The notes under the pieces are model-generated. The model had not been told where the DNA came from and did not search any database. It was given only the letters and a program-made list of their open reading frames with translations. Below, one piece after another: positions 1 through 5,829 of a DNA stretch of 6,886 bases. Positions within the stretch are counted from its first letter, which is position 1, and each line of letters opens with the position of its first letter. Source of the stretch: Gammaproteobacteria bacterium (GTDB taxonomy: Bacteria > Pseudomonadota > Gammaproteobacteria > Xanthomonadales > Marinicellaceae); NCBI GenBank assembly GCA_030426065.1, contig JAUHZH010000119.1, positions 1 to 6,886 of the forward strand, read 5' to 3'. The position numbers and the translations under genes are program-made.

Positions 1-770
1 ATGAACGGATCAAGGTGGTCAATCTTTCGCGCAATTTCGGCAAGGAGATTGCGCTCTCGGCCGGGCTGGATCATGCCACAGGCGAAGCGGTGATCCCGAT
101 TGATGCCGATCTGCAGGACCCGCCAGAGCTTATTCCGCTGATGGTTGCGAAATGGCGCGCCGGGGCGAAGCTCGTCCTCGCCAAGCGCCGCGATCGCTCG
201 TCGGATGGCTGGCTCAAGCGCATGACCGCAAATGGCGCTTACTGGCTGTTCTCCAAGCTCACGCATCCGCGTATCCCGCAAAATGTCGGCGACTTCCGCC
301 TGATGGACCGTGATGTCGTCAATGCCATCAAACGCTTGCCGGAACGGTCGCGCTTCATGAAGGGCCTGTTTGCCTGGATCGGCTACGAAGCCGAAATGGT
401 GGAGTATGATCGCGAAGCGCGGTCTGCGGGCGAAACCAAGTGGAATTACAACAAATTGTGGCGCTTTGCCTTGGATGGCATCACCGCTTTCAGTTATTTG
501 CCGCTCCGGTTCGCCACATGGCTTGGCATGGCGGTGGCCAGTTTCGCCTTCATTTATGGCATCACCATCATTGCCAAAACCTTGATTTTTGGCAACGACG
601 TTCCCGGTTACCCTTCCTTGATGTCTGTGATCCTGTTTCTGGGCGGCATTCAGTTGATGGCACTGGGCATCATCGGGGAATACCTGGGCCGCATGTTCAA
701 TGAAAGCAAACAGCGCCCACTTTATTTGGTTCAAGAATACCAATCACCTGACCCCACCGACCCTTCCTGA
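1..770 (+). CDS. GtrB/DPM1-like family 2 glycosyltransferase, 5' end outside window
   Basis: The protein reads open from base 3 with no start visible, giving 255 residues to TGA at 768-770. GtrB-type relatives are usually a little over 300 residues, so roughly 60 N-terminal residues probably lie upstream. Seen: a metal/nucleotide-sugar DXD motif (D34-A35-D36, within IDADLQDPPE), a GT-A type fold sequence, then two C-terminal membrane helices (about 170-192 and 206-228) and the typical tail GEYLGRMFNESKQRPLYLV. Known for this family: transfer of a sugar from a nucleotide sugar to undecaprenyl or dolichyl phosphate on the cytoplasmic face of the inner membrane, supplying a donor for periplasmic glycan or lipid A/O-antigen decoration. 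The specific sugar cannot be read from the sequence. The next gene starts 4 bases after the stop, suggesting co-transcription. Base composition is unlike the neighbours (about 57% GC) and leucine codon use changes midway, suggesting transfer or recombination. The family call is firm; the function is inferred. Confidence 0.9.
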   Translation, partial: ERIKVVNLSRNFGKEIALSAGLDHATGEAVIPIDADLQDPPELIPLMVAKWRAGAKLVLAKRRDRSSDGWLKRMTANGAYWLFSKLTHPRIPQNVGDFRLMDRDVVNAIKRLPERSRFMKGLFAWIGYEAEMVEYDREARSAGETKWNYNKLWRFALDGITAFSYLPLRFATWLGMAVASFAFIYGITIIAKTLIFGNDVPGYPSLMSVILFLGGIQLMALGIIGEYLGRMFNESKQRPLYLVQEYQSPDPTDPS

Positions 771-774
771 CACC

Positions 775-2862
775 ATGATCAAACTGGTTTTCCGGACATT
801 GTCTGTCACCTTGTTGTTTTTGTTGGTTTTTGCGGAATCCAACATGTTGAACAACAAGCATGTTTTTTTTGAGCCGGTGCCATTGCATCAGTTGATACTG
901 GCCTCATTGGCCCTGTTGCTGTTTTTGATCAGCTTAAAAGGGCTTTCAGGGCAAGGCCACGCCAGAAGGTTTTTGTCTTGGATTCAAATTTTGCTGGTCT
1001 CAATGACGTTTTTTCTGATTTTCTCTGAAGCGGCCATTCTGGATTTTTCTGGCATGATTTTTGGGCCTGAAGTGATCTACCACATGAACTGGCATGCTTT
1101 TGAACTTGGGGTCAAAGAATACTGGTATGCCTTGTTGTTGTTTGTTTTGTTGCTGGTGGTCATCAACATCATCATCAGGCAAATCAACCTCAATGGCCGG
1201 TTGAGCCACTGGCTGACTTTCACCGTTTCGGTTGGGGTGTTGGTTTGGGGTGGACAGGCCAGCATTTTGGGCCGCATACATTCAGCATACACCGCACACC
1301 AAACTTTGCGAAACCTACAGCAATTGGATGCAGACACTTTGGCCCAATACGCCCACTTTGGTATTCAGCCCATAGCGGTGAAGAAACACCAAATTGAAGC
1401 AACGGCTCCAGCGCAGCCTCAAAACCTCATTGTGATTTATTTGGAGTCTTTCAGTGCCATTTTGGCTGACAATCAGCATCCTGATTTGACACCACACATA
1501 CAACAACTCAAATCCCAACACCTCACATTCCCCAACTACATTTCAACAGCTGGCTTCACCATGGATGGGTTGATCGGTGCCATGTGTGGCCTGACTGCTA
1601 ACATGGCCGCAGGCAACAACAGCATGGTTGGCAACAACCCAGTGGCTCAGGTCCCTTGCCTGGGCGATGTTTTGTCTCAAGCCGGCTACCGCCAAATTTA
1701 CATGGGCGGTGCACTGAAATCATTTGCCGGAAAAGGCGACTTTTTGCTGTCTCATGGCTTCGATGAAGTTTGGGGCTGGGAAGATTTCAGGGATCGGCCT
1801 GAGTACCAAGACAAGGACAGTCACAGTTGGTGGGGCTTACACGATCAAGACCTGTTTGCAAAAGCATTGGAACAAATCAAATCTTTGAAACAGGAAAAGG
1901 ATCCGTTCCACCTCAGCATGCTCAGTTTGAGCACCCATTTGAAAGGCTTTCCTTCACCTGATTGTCCCCAATACAAACACTCTGATGACCGATACCTTCA
2001 AGCCATCCATTGCACAGATTTCCTGCTGGGTCAGTTCATCAACCAATTGGAGCAAGAAGGCATCACCGACAACACCTTGATCTACATCACCGGCGATCAC
2101 GGCATTTTCAACACCAATTACACACAACAACTGTTTGGCAAGGCCGTGGCCAACAAACGGTTGTTTGGCATGTTACTGGGTGGCTCACCCAATCACACAC
2201 CGCAAGCATTGTATGATTTGGCTCCTTTTGTATTGGACCAACTGAAGATCCGCCACAATGTCCAGTTCATTCAAGGACGTGCCAACCGATCAGCGGAGCA
2301 GGCATACCTGACACGCCATGGCTCGTACAAAGGTGGTCAAAAATTGGAGTACAGTCATTTTTGCAACGGTTCAAATCTACCCTGCAACCCAACAGATGCA
2401 CTCAATACCGTTTATGCTTACTTAAATCATTTCAATGGGACCCAGTCATTTAAACTGAAACATGATTCTGTGTTGACCATCAAAATCAATGACAAAAAAC
2501 ACATCACCGCCATCTCATTGGCTGGCGAACGGTTAGAGACTGAATTCGTCAGACAGGGTTTTTATTTAGACCAACATCAGTTAAACAAACCCGGATTTTT
2601 GGTGATTAACAGCAATTCATCCCAGCAGTTAACTGATTTGATTAAAGTTGACCATGCCAACAACGAATGGCTGAACGCATTGGATTTCAGTGCCCAAAGG
2701 TATCTGATGATACAGGTACCTTTTGAAGGCAATGCCAATTGGGAGGATGCCCCTGTAGAATGCAAGACCAGCAACAACCAAGCTATGTGCCATAAAGGCT
2801 GGAAATTGAAGCAAAAACTACACGCAAATGGCATTGAACTACACTTAACTCCCTCTGAATGA
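775..2862 (+). CDS. OpgB/LtaS-like membrane phosphoglycerol transferase (paralogue 1)
   Basis: This 695-residue protein belongs to the sulfatase/alkaline-phosphatase superfamily, LTA synthase/OpgB branch. About five membrane helices are visible (4-20, 39-55, 67-89, 115-135, 145-164), followed by a large domain expected in the periplasm. Catalytic residues by analogy with LtaS are present: E224 in YLESF, the nucleophile T262 in GFTMDG, H388 in STHLKG, and D441-H442 in GDHG. The blocks CLGDVL, GYR..YMGGA and FAGKGDFL.SHGFDE are very close to the E. coli OpgB pattern. That enzyme moves phosphoglycerol from phosphatidylglycerol to periplasmic glucans, but the substrate here is inferred and no glucan synthase genes are in view. 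Cysteine pairs C271/C295, C397/C413 and C530/C537 suit an oxidised periplasmic domain. I chose ATG 775 because it opens directly into helix 1 four bases after the glycosyltransferase stop. The in-frame ATG at 700 would overlap that gene by 71 bases. No clear Shine-Dalgarno is visible, so translational coupling is likely. Confidence 0.88.
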   Translation: MIKLVFRTLSVTLLFLLVFAESNMLNNKHVFFEPVPLHQLILASLALLLFLISLKGLSGQGHARRFLSWIQILLVSMTFFLIFSEAAILDFSGMIFGPEVIYHMNWHAFELGVKEYWYALLLFVLLLVVINIIIRQINLNGRLSHWLTFTVSVGVLVWGGQASILGRIHSAYTAHQTLRNLQQLDADTLAQYAHFGIQPIAVKKHQIEATAPAQPQNLIVIYLESFSAILADNQHPDLTPHIQQLKSQHLTFPNYISTAGFTMDGLIGAMCGLTANMAAGNNSMVGNNPVAQVPCLGDVLSQAGYRQIYMGGALKSFAGKGDFLLSHGFDEVWGWEDFRDRPEYQDKDSHSWWGLHDQDLFAKALEQIKSLKQEKDPFHLSMLSLSTHLKGFPSPDCPQYKHSDDRYLQAIHCTDFLLGQFINQLEQEGITDNTLIYITGDHGIFNTNYTQQLFGKAVANKRLFGMLLGGSPNHTPQALYDLAPFVLDQLKIRHNVQFIQGRANRSAEQAYLTRHGSYKGGQKLEYSHFCNGSNLPCNPTDALNTVYAYLNHFNGTQSFKLKHDSVLTIKINDKKHITAISLAGERLETEFVRQGFYLDQHQLNKPGFLVINSNSSQQLTDLIKVDHANNEWLNALDFSAQRYLMIQVPFEGNANWEDAPVECKTSNNQAMCHKGWKLKQKLHANGIELHLTPSE

Positions 2863-2873
2863 TTCAATTGAAT
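2862..2873. repeat. 12-bp perfect palindrome at stop of paralogue 1
   Basis: ATTCAATTGAAT is a perfect palindrome beginning on the last base of the TGA stop. It is too AT-rich and too short, without a T run, to be a convincing terminator. It may be chance or a weak protein-binding site. Confidence 0.3.
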
Positions 2874-2885
2874 AGATGCTCATCC

Positions 2886-2914
2886 TTGCATATCCAGATA
2901 AAAAACATTAAATT
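2886..2914 (+). promoter_or_regulatory. Weak candidate promoter upstream of small ORF and paralogue 2
   Basis: A -35-like TTGCAT (2886-2891) is spaced 17 bases from a -10-like TAAATT (2909-2914) in an AT-rich patch. The matches are only 3/6 and 4/6. A 331-base gap lies between the two large genes and no terminator is visible after the first, so the second may be read from upstream, from a promoter here, or both. Treat this as a tentative placement. Confidence 0.25.
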
Positions 2915-2989
2915 TGCCGGTTTGACAATGCATGAAGCTGCGCCTGCCAGTTTCTGATGTTTGGATGACAGGCTGATGACAACATCCGA

Positions 2990-3008
2990 TGTGATTGCCA
3001 CAGTCACA
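2990..3008 (+). promoter_or_regulatory. 8-bp RNA hairpin in leader of small ORF/paralogue 2
   Basis: TGTGATTG, loop CCA, CAGTCACA folds as eight consecutive pairs (one U-G wobble) with a three-base loop. It ends 12 bases before the GAGGA ribosome binding site of the small ORF at 3033. It is not followed by a T run, so it is not an intrinsic terminator. As DNA it is an inverted repeat TGTGA-N9-TCACA, which resembles a CRP half-site pair but has the wrong spacing. It may be a leader structure, an mRNA stabiliser or an operator. Confidence 0.4.
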
Positions 3009-3020
3009 AAACACGCCATT

Positions 3021-3025
3021 GAGGA
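3021..3025 (+). promoter_or_regulatory. Shine-Dalgarno of small ORF at 3033
   Basis: GAGGA lies seven bases upstream of ATG 3033. It is the best ribosome binding site in the gap and one of the best in the window. It decides the start of the small ORF in favour of 3033 over the in-frame TTG at 2961 or ATG at 2976, neither of which has a comparable site. Confidence 0.5.
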
Positions 3026-3032
3026 ACCCTTT

Positions 3033-3197
3033 ATGAAACACAGCACTGACCTGATTTCAAAATTGCACCACAGGTTTTCTCAGGAAGTCATACCCTTGAG
3101 CTCCCAACGCAACACTGGTCTTGCAATCCGCCCACTTGCATGCCATGAACCAATCTTCAAATGTGGCAGGGTCTTTAACCCGATGGATTTGACATGA
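3033..3197 (+). CDS. Possible small protein or leader peptide, 54 aa, unrecognised
   Basis: I do not recognise this ORF. It encodes 54 residues beginning MKHSTDLISKLHHRFSQEV, with two cysteines (in LACHEP and FKCGRV) and no clear hydrophobic segment, so it is probably soluble and rather basic. Support for translation is a GAGGA Shine-Dalgarno seven bases before ATG and an ATGA overlap (3194-3197) in which its stop shares bases with the start of the downstream phosphoglycerol transferase, the usual arrangement for translational coupling. That downstream gene has only a weak ribosome site of its own (GGA at 3185-3187), which makes a coupling role plausible. Against it: the ORF is short, its codon use (CTT, CGC, CCC, AGC) is not strikingly like its neighbours, and an open frame of this length can arise by chance. 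It could be a genuine small protein, a translated leader, or the remnant of a lost gene. Confidence 0.4.
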   Translation: MKHSTDLISKLHHRFSQEVIPLSSQRNTGLAIRPLACHEPIFKCGRVFNPMDLT

Positions 3198-5290
3198 CCA
3201 TGATGTTTCAAACTTTCAGGCTGTTTTTGGCTTTGTTCTTGCCGCTTGGTGCAACATATTTGATTTATTTCCCTTCAATCATCGAAGCGGCTTACATGTC
3301 AGTGATGCTGTGCGCACTGGCATTGCTGATGTTGTCGACACAACGACTCCCTCCCATTCTCAAGACATGCTCCTTGTTTGCCCTTGTATCGCTCTATTTG
3401 CTGATGCTGGTAACTTCTGTATTTGAATTTGGGCTTTATGACTTCACGGGACAGGGGCTCATCGAAGAAGTGCTGTTTCATTTTGAACCACAATCCATCA
3501 AAATCGCTTGGATTGAGTACCCATTCATCTTATCGGCCTTGTCTTTGGCATTGGTGGGGTTGAGTTGGTTGCTGGTCCGTTGGGTAACTGCCTCAAAAAC
3601 CAAAATACATGGCGCCATCACCCTGTTGGCCATGTTGGGATTGATCTTTTGTCTGCCCACACAACCTTTGGGTCGACTGTTCAATACATTACAACAGTAT
3701 TTGGGCCATCAGTCTCAGTCAGTTGACCCCGCCTTGATTGAGCAATTCAAGTCTTTACAAATCATTCAGACGGACAAACCATCCTCACAACTTAATTTCA
3801 CCGCCAAACACACAACACAAAGCAAAAACCTGATCTTGGTGTATTTGGAGTCTTTCAATGCCGGATTGACCAACCACCCAAAATACCCAGGTTTGACACC
3901 CAACATCAATGCCTTGAAGAATGAATTCACTTACATTGAGTCGCTGACTTCATCATACGTCACAATCGAAGGGATCATTGCCTCCCAATGCGGCATCATG
4001 CTGCCAATGGGCGCAGGCAACAACACCTTCCTCAATAACGGTCAATTGATGGGCATGATGCCTTGTTTGGGCGATGTGTTGAAACGTGCCGGCTACCAAC
4101 AACATTACCTCGGAGGTGCCGCCATGGAGTTTGCGGGTAAAGGCACGTTTTTGTCCACCCATGGTTACGATGAAATCAAAGGCTGGGAATATTGGCAGGA
4201 AGCGGGATTCCCCAGACATGAGGGAGGTTGGGGTTTGAGTGATGCCATTTTATTCGATCAAGCCGTGCAAACCATCAAAGAAGCGGCCAAGAATCCACCT
4301 TACAATGTGACCTTGTTGAACCTGGGCACCCACTTACCAGGTTATCAATACCAAGGCTGTCAAGACTACCAAAATTTCAACGAGCCTTTTTTGGACGCCG
4401 TCCATTGTACTGATCATTTGATTGGCCAATTCGTAGAAGCACTGAGGGCTGAGGCTTTGCTGGACGATGCGGTTTTGATGATAGTGGCTGATCACGGTAT
4501 TTTTCCCACACCCAAAATGACCGAGTTGTTCGGTGAATTGGTCGCCGACAAAAAGTTATTGACCTTGATCAACCAACCCATTGATGTGGCGGCCGATACC
4601 ACAATGGGTGGTTATGATTTGGCACCGACATTATTGGACTTGATGGCGATTGACCACAACGTCTCATTCATGTACGGGCAATCCATTTTTACCAACAACA
4701 AAAGTCAACAGCAATACGTGACTCGGTACTTGGACTGGCATGAAGGTCACATGGTTGGCAACCAACCTGAAACCTGTGAAAAAAACATGACATGGCCATT
4801 GAACGGTTGTCATAAAAAAGCATTGATTGATCACACCAACGAAGTCATCAGGTCTTTTTCAATCAAAGAAAGCAAAGAACCCATCCACTGCCAATTCGAT
4901 GCCGAAAGGGTGGTTCAAACAGAAAAAGAAAAAACCAAAGTTCAATTGATCATGGACGGGGTTGATCATTACCCTCACTTCTATCACAAAGGGTATTTAC
5001 TCAACTCATTGAAGTTACATACAGGATTGTGGGGATTCGCGTTGGATGACCAACAACAAATCATCAGTCACCACTACTTCCCTGATAACAGACAAGGACT
5101 GACTGAATTTCAACAACACATGAGCGCCGCCACCCATGACCATTTGTGGCTTGCATTTGCTAAAGATCAAGAACTACAAACAGCTCTCAAATTCACCAAC
5201 AGTGAATCATTGCACCACGCGTTCGTCAAAGCCGGTCAATCAGCCAACATGGCTTGGATGGATGGTGAGCGGGTTGATTTTTGCCAATAA
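3194..5290 (+). CDS. OpgB/LtaS-like membrane phosphoglycerol transferase (paralogue 2)
   Basis: This 698-residue protein is a full-length homologue of the gene at 775-2862. It has about five membrane helices (8-25, 31-48, 56-78, 108-130, 139-153) and then a periplasmic sulfatase-fold domain. Residues matching the LtaS/OpgB active site are present: E219 in YLESF, nucleophile T257 in YVTIEG, H380 in GTHLPG, and D433-H434 in ADHG. SQCGI, MMPCLGDVL, YLGGA.MEFAGKGTFL.THGYDE and WGLSDAILF are shared with E. coli OpgB-type enzymes and, more loosely, with paralogue 1. Cysteines C266/C291, C389/C405 and C528/C539 correspond to the pairs of paralogue 1. The N-terminal membrane part and the last 180 residues diverge strongly, so the two copies probably differ in acceptor or donor rather than being redundant. 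ATG 3194 is chosen for its ATGA overlap with the small upstream ORF; ATG 3200 or 3203 are alternatives that would change little. The phosphoglycerol transfer role is inferred from the family. Confidence 0.88.
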   Translation: MTMMFQTFRLFLALFLPLGATYLIYFPSIIEAAYMSVMLCALALLMLSTQRLPPILKTCSLFALVSLYLLMLVTSVFEFGLYDFTGQGLIEEVLFHFEPQSIKIAWIEYPFILSALSLALVGLSWLLVRWVTASKTKIHGAITLLAMLGLIFCLPTQPLGRLFNTLQQYLGHQSQSVDPALIEQFKSLQIIQTDKPSSQLNFTAKHTTQSKNLILVYLESFNAGLTNHPKYPGLTPNINALKNEFTYIESLTSSYVTIEGIIASQCGIMLPMGAGNNTFLNNGQLMGMMPCLGDVLKRAGYQQHYLGGAAMEFAGKGTFLSTHGYDEIKGWEYWQEAGFPRHEGGWGLSDAILFDQAVQTIKEAAKNPPYNVTLLNLGTHLPGYQYQGCQDYQNFNEPFLDAVHCTDHLIGQFVEALRAEALLDDAVLMIVADHGIFPTPKMTELFGELVADKKLLTLINQPIDVAADTTMGGYDLAPTLLDLMAIDHNVSFMYGQSIFTNNKSQQQYVTRYLDWHEGHMVGNQPETCEKNMTWPLNGCHKKALIDHTNEVIRSFSIKESKEPIHCQFDAERVVQTEKEKTKVQLIMDGVDHYPHFYHKGYLLNSLKLHTGLWGFALDDQQQIISHHYFPDNRQGLTEFQQHMSAATHDHLWLAFAKDQELQTALKFTNSESLHHAFVKAGQSANMAWMDGERVDFCQ

Positions 5291-5345
5291 AAGAAGACTG
5301 ACTTCACCACCATTTGATAGACGAATTTGTTATTGATTTGGACAC

Positions 5346-5369
5346 ATTTGGGGTAAAATGACCCCAAAT
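5346..5369. other. 9-bp perfect stem-loop downstream of paralogue 2
   Basis: ATTTGGGGT, loop AAAATG, ACCCCAAAT is a perfect inverted repeat beginning 56 bases after the stop of paralogue 2. It has a GC core suited to a terminator, but no T run follows on either strand, so it is a weak or factor-assisted terminator, a 3'-end stabiliser or an operator. It is the only terminator-like structure between the transferase gene and the hfq promoter. Confidence 0.4.
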
Positions 5370-5422
5370 AACAGCATTTACTGGTCAAAAGCAAGGTTCT
5401 TAGCGTCACATTTGCAGATTAT

Positions 5423-5453
5423 CTGGCCGTTGGGATTTTGATTGTGATAGAAT
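5423..5453 (+). promoter_or_regulatory. Extended -10 promoter for hfq
   Basis: TGATAGAAT at 5445-5453 is an extended -10 element: TG, one base, then TAGAAT (5 of 6 to consensus). No good -35 is present at 16-18 bases; CTGGCC (19 spacer) or GGCCGT (17 spacer) are poor, which an extended -10 can compensate for. The predicted transcription start is near 5460, giving a leader of about 30 bases before hfq. Confidence 0.55.
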
Positions 5454-5456
5454 CCC
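5432..5456. promoter_or_regulatory. Dyad overlapping hfq promoter, possible operator
   Basis: GGGATT (5432-5437) and AATCCC (5451-5456) form a 6-bp inverted repeat separated by 13 bases. It covers the spacer and the end of the -10 element. The position would suit a repressor site, but the arms are short and chance cannot be excluded. Confidence 0.3.
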
Positions 5457-5460
5457 GCTC

Positions 5461-5480
5461 AAAAATAATAATGAGCAGGG
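5461..5480 (+). promoter_or_regulatory. hfq leader: four ARN triplets next to the ribosome binding site
   Basis: Bases 5461-5472 read AAA AAT AAT AAT, four consecutive A-purine-N triplets of the kind bound by the distal face of proteobacterial Hfq. They abut the Shine-Dalgarno-like AGGG at 5477-5480, nine bases before ATG 5490. E. coli Hfq is known to repress its own translation by binding its leader. The same control is inferred here. Confidence 0.45.
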
Positions 5481-5489
5481 TAAATCACA

Positions 5490-5729
5490 ATGTCTAAATC
5501 ACAAACTTTACAAGATCCGTTCCTGAATGCTTTAAGAAAAGAGCGCATTCCTGTGTCTGTTTTTTTGATGAATGGTATCAAATTGCAGGGCACCATTGAG
5601 TCATTCGACCAATTTGTTGTGGTACTGAACAACACCACCAACCAATTGGTATACAAGCATGCCATCTCAACGATTGTGCCTGCCAAAAATGTCAGCACTT
5701 ACAAAATTCAGCAAGAACCAGCTGAATAA
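5490..5729 (+). CDS. hfq: RNA chaperone Hfq
   Basis: This 79-residue Sm-like protein is clearly Hfq. It forms a hexameric ring in the cytoplasm, pairs small regulatory RNAs with mRNAs, and affects their stability and translation. Seen: the Sm1 region with LQDPFLNALRKERIPV and NGIKLQGTIESFDQF, and the Sm2 signature YKHAIST. Proximal-face uridine-binding residues Q8, D9, F42, Y55, K56 and H57 are all present. The arginine-rich rim patch is R16-K17-E18-R19. The distal-face position that is Tyr25 in E. coli is Phe25 here, as in some Gram-positive Hfqs. The tail after the Sm core is only about 15 residues, much shorter than the E. coli tail (102 aa in total), so tail-dependent functions may be reduced. 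ATG 5490 is fixed by homology. The gene has its own promoter and leader and is followed by an intrinsic terminator. miaA, the usual upstream neighbour in gammaproteobacteria, is absent here. Confidence 0.98.
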   Translation: MSKSQTLQDPFLNALRKERIPVSVFLMNGIKLQGTIESFDQFVVVLNNTTNQLVYKHAISTIVPAKNVSTYKIQQEPAE

Positions 5730-5753
5730 GACTGACAGCAACAGCGCTTACAT

Positions 5754-5789
5754 AAAAGCAAGTCATGAACGATGTGACTTGCTTTTTTT
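5754..5789 (+). terminator. Intrinsic terminator after hfq
   Basis: AAAAGCAAGTCA (5754-5765) pairs perfectly over 12 bases with TGACTTGCTTTT (5775-5786) around a nine-base loop. A seven-T run (5783-5789) follows the GC part of the stem. It lies 25 bases after the hfq stop and before hflX, for which no separate promoter is evident in the remaining 40 bases, so partial read-through probably sets HflX level. Confidence 0.85.
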
Positions 5790-5801
5790 GTGGCTGAAGT
5801 T

Positions 5802-5812
5802 TACCTAAGGTA
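5802..5812. repeat. Small inverted repeat in hflX leader
   Basis: TACCT-A-AGGTA is a perfect 5-bp inverted repeat with one central base, seven bases upstream of the hflX ribosome binding site. A one-base loop cannot form an RNA hairpin with all five pairs, so it would act as a DNA site if it acts at all. Confidence 0.2.
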
Positions 5813-5818
5813 GATGAG

Positions 5819-5823
5819 AAGGA
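5819..5823 (+). promoter_or_regulatory. Shine-Dalgarno fixing the TTG start of hflX
   Basis: AAGGA, within GAGAAGGA, sits six bases upstream of TTG 5830. No ATG or GTG lies at a suitable distance in this frame, and the protein from this TTG (MFERSKRGDRAILL) aligns with the N terminus of E. coli HflX. Confidence 0.75.
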
Positions 5824-5829
5824 ATCCAA

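Noticed and set aside
700..774. Longer N terminus for paralogue 1 from ATG 700
   Set aside because: It would overlap the glycosyltransferase by 71 bases and adds a non-hydrophobic leader before helix 1; ATG 775 fits operon spacing and membrane topology.
2922..2960. Perfect -35 hexamer TTGACA at 2922-2927
   Set aside because: No -10-like hexamer lies 15-19 bases downstream; that stretch is CTGCCAG-rich.
2990..3008. CRP site (TGTGA ... TCACA)
   Set aside because: The half-sites are 9 bases apart instead of the 6 required, so I keep it only as a hairpin or generic dyad.
2961..3032. Longer small ORF from TTG 2961 (78 codons)
   Set aside because: There is no ribosome binding site at 2961, while ATG 3033 has GAGGA at the ideal distance; the extension would also run through the hairpin.
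3169..3181. Small hairpin GGGT-CTTTA-ACCC before paralogue 2
   Set aside because: Only four pairs, within the small ORF; too weak to claim a role.
3953..4219. 88-codon frame on the - strand inside paralogue 2
   Set aside because: It lies entirely opposite the conserved catalytic core of a real gene and has no domain signature.
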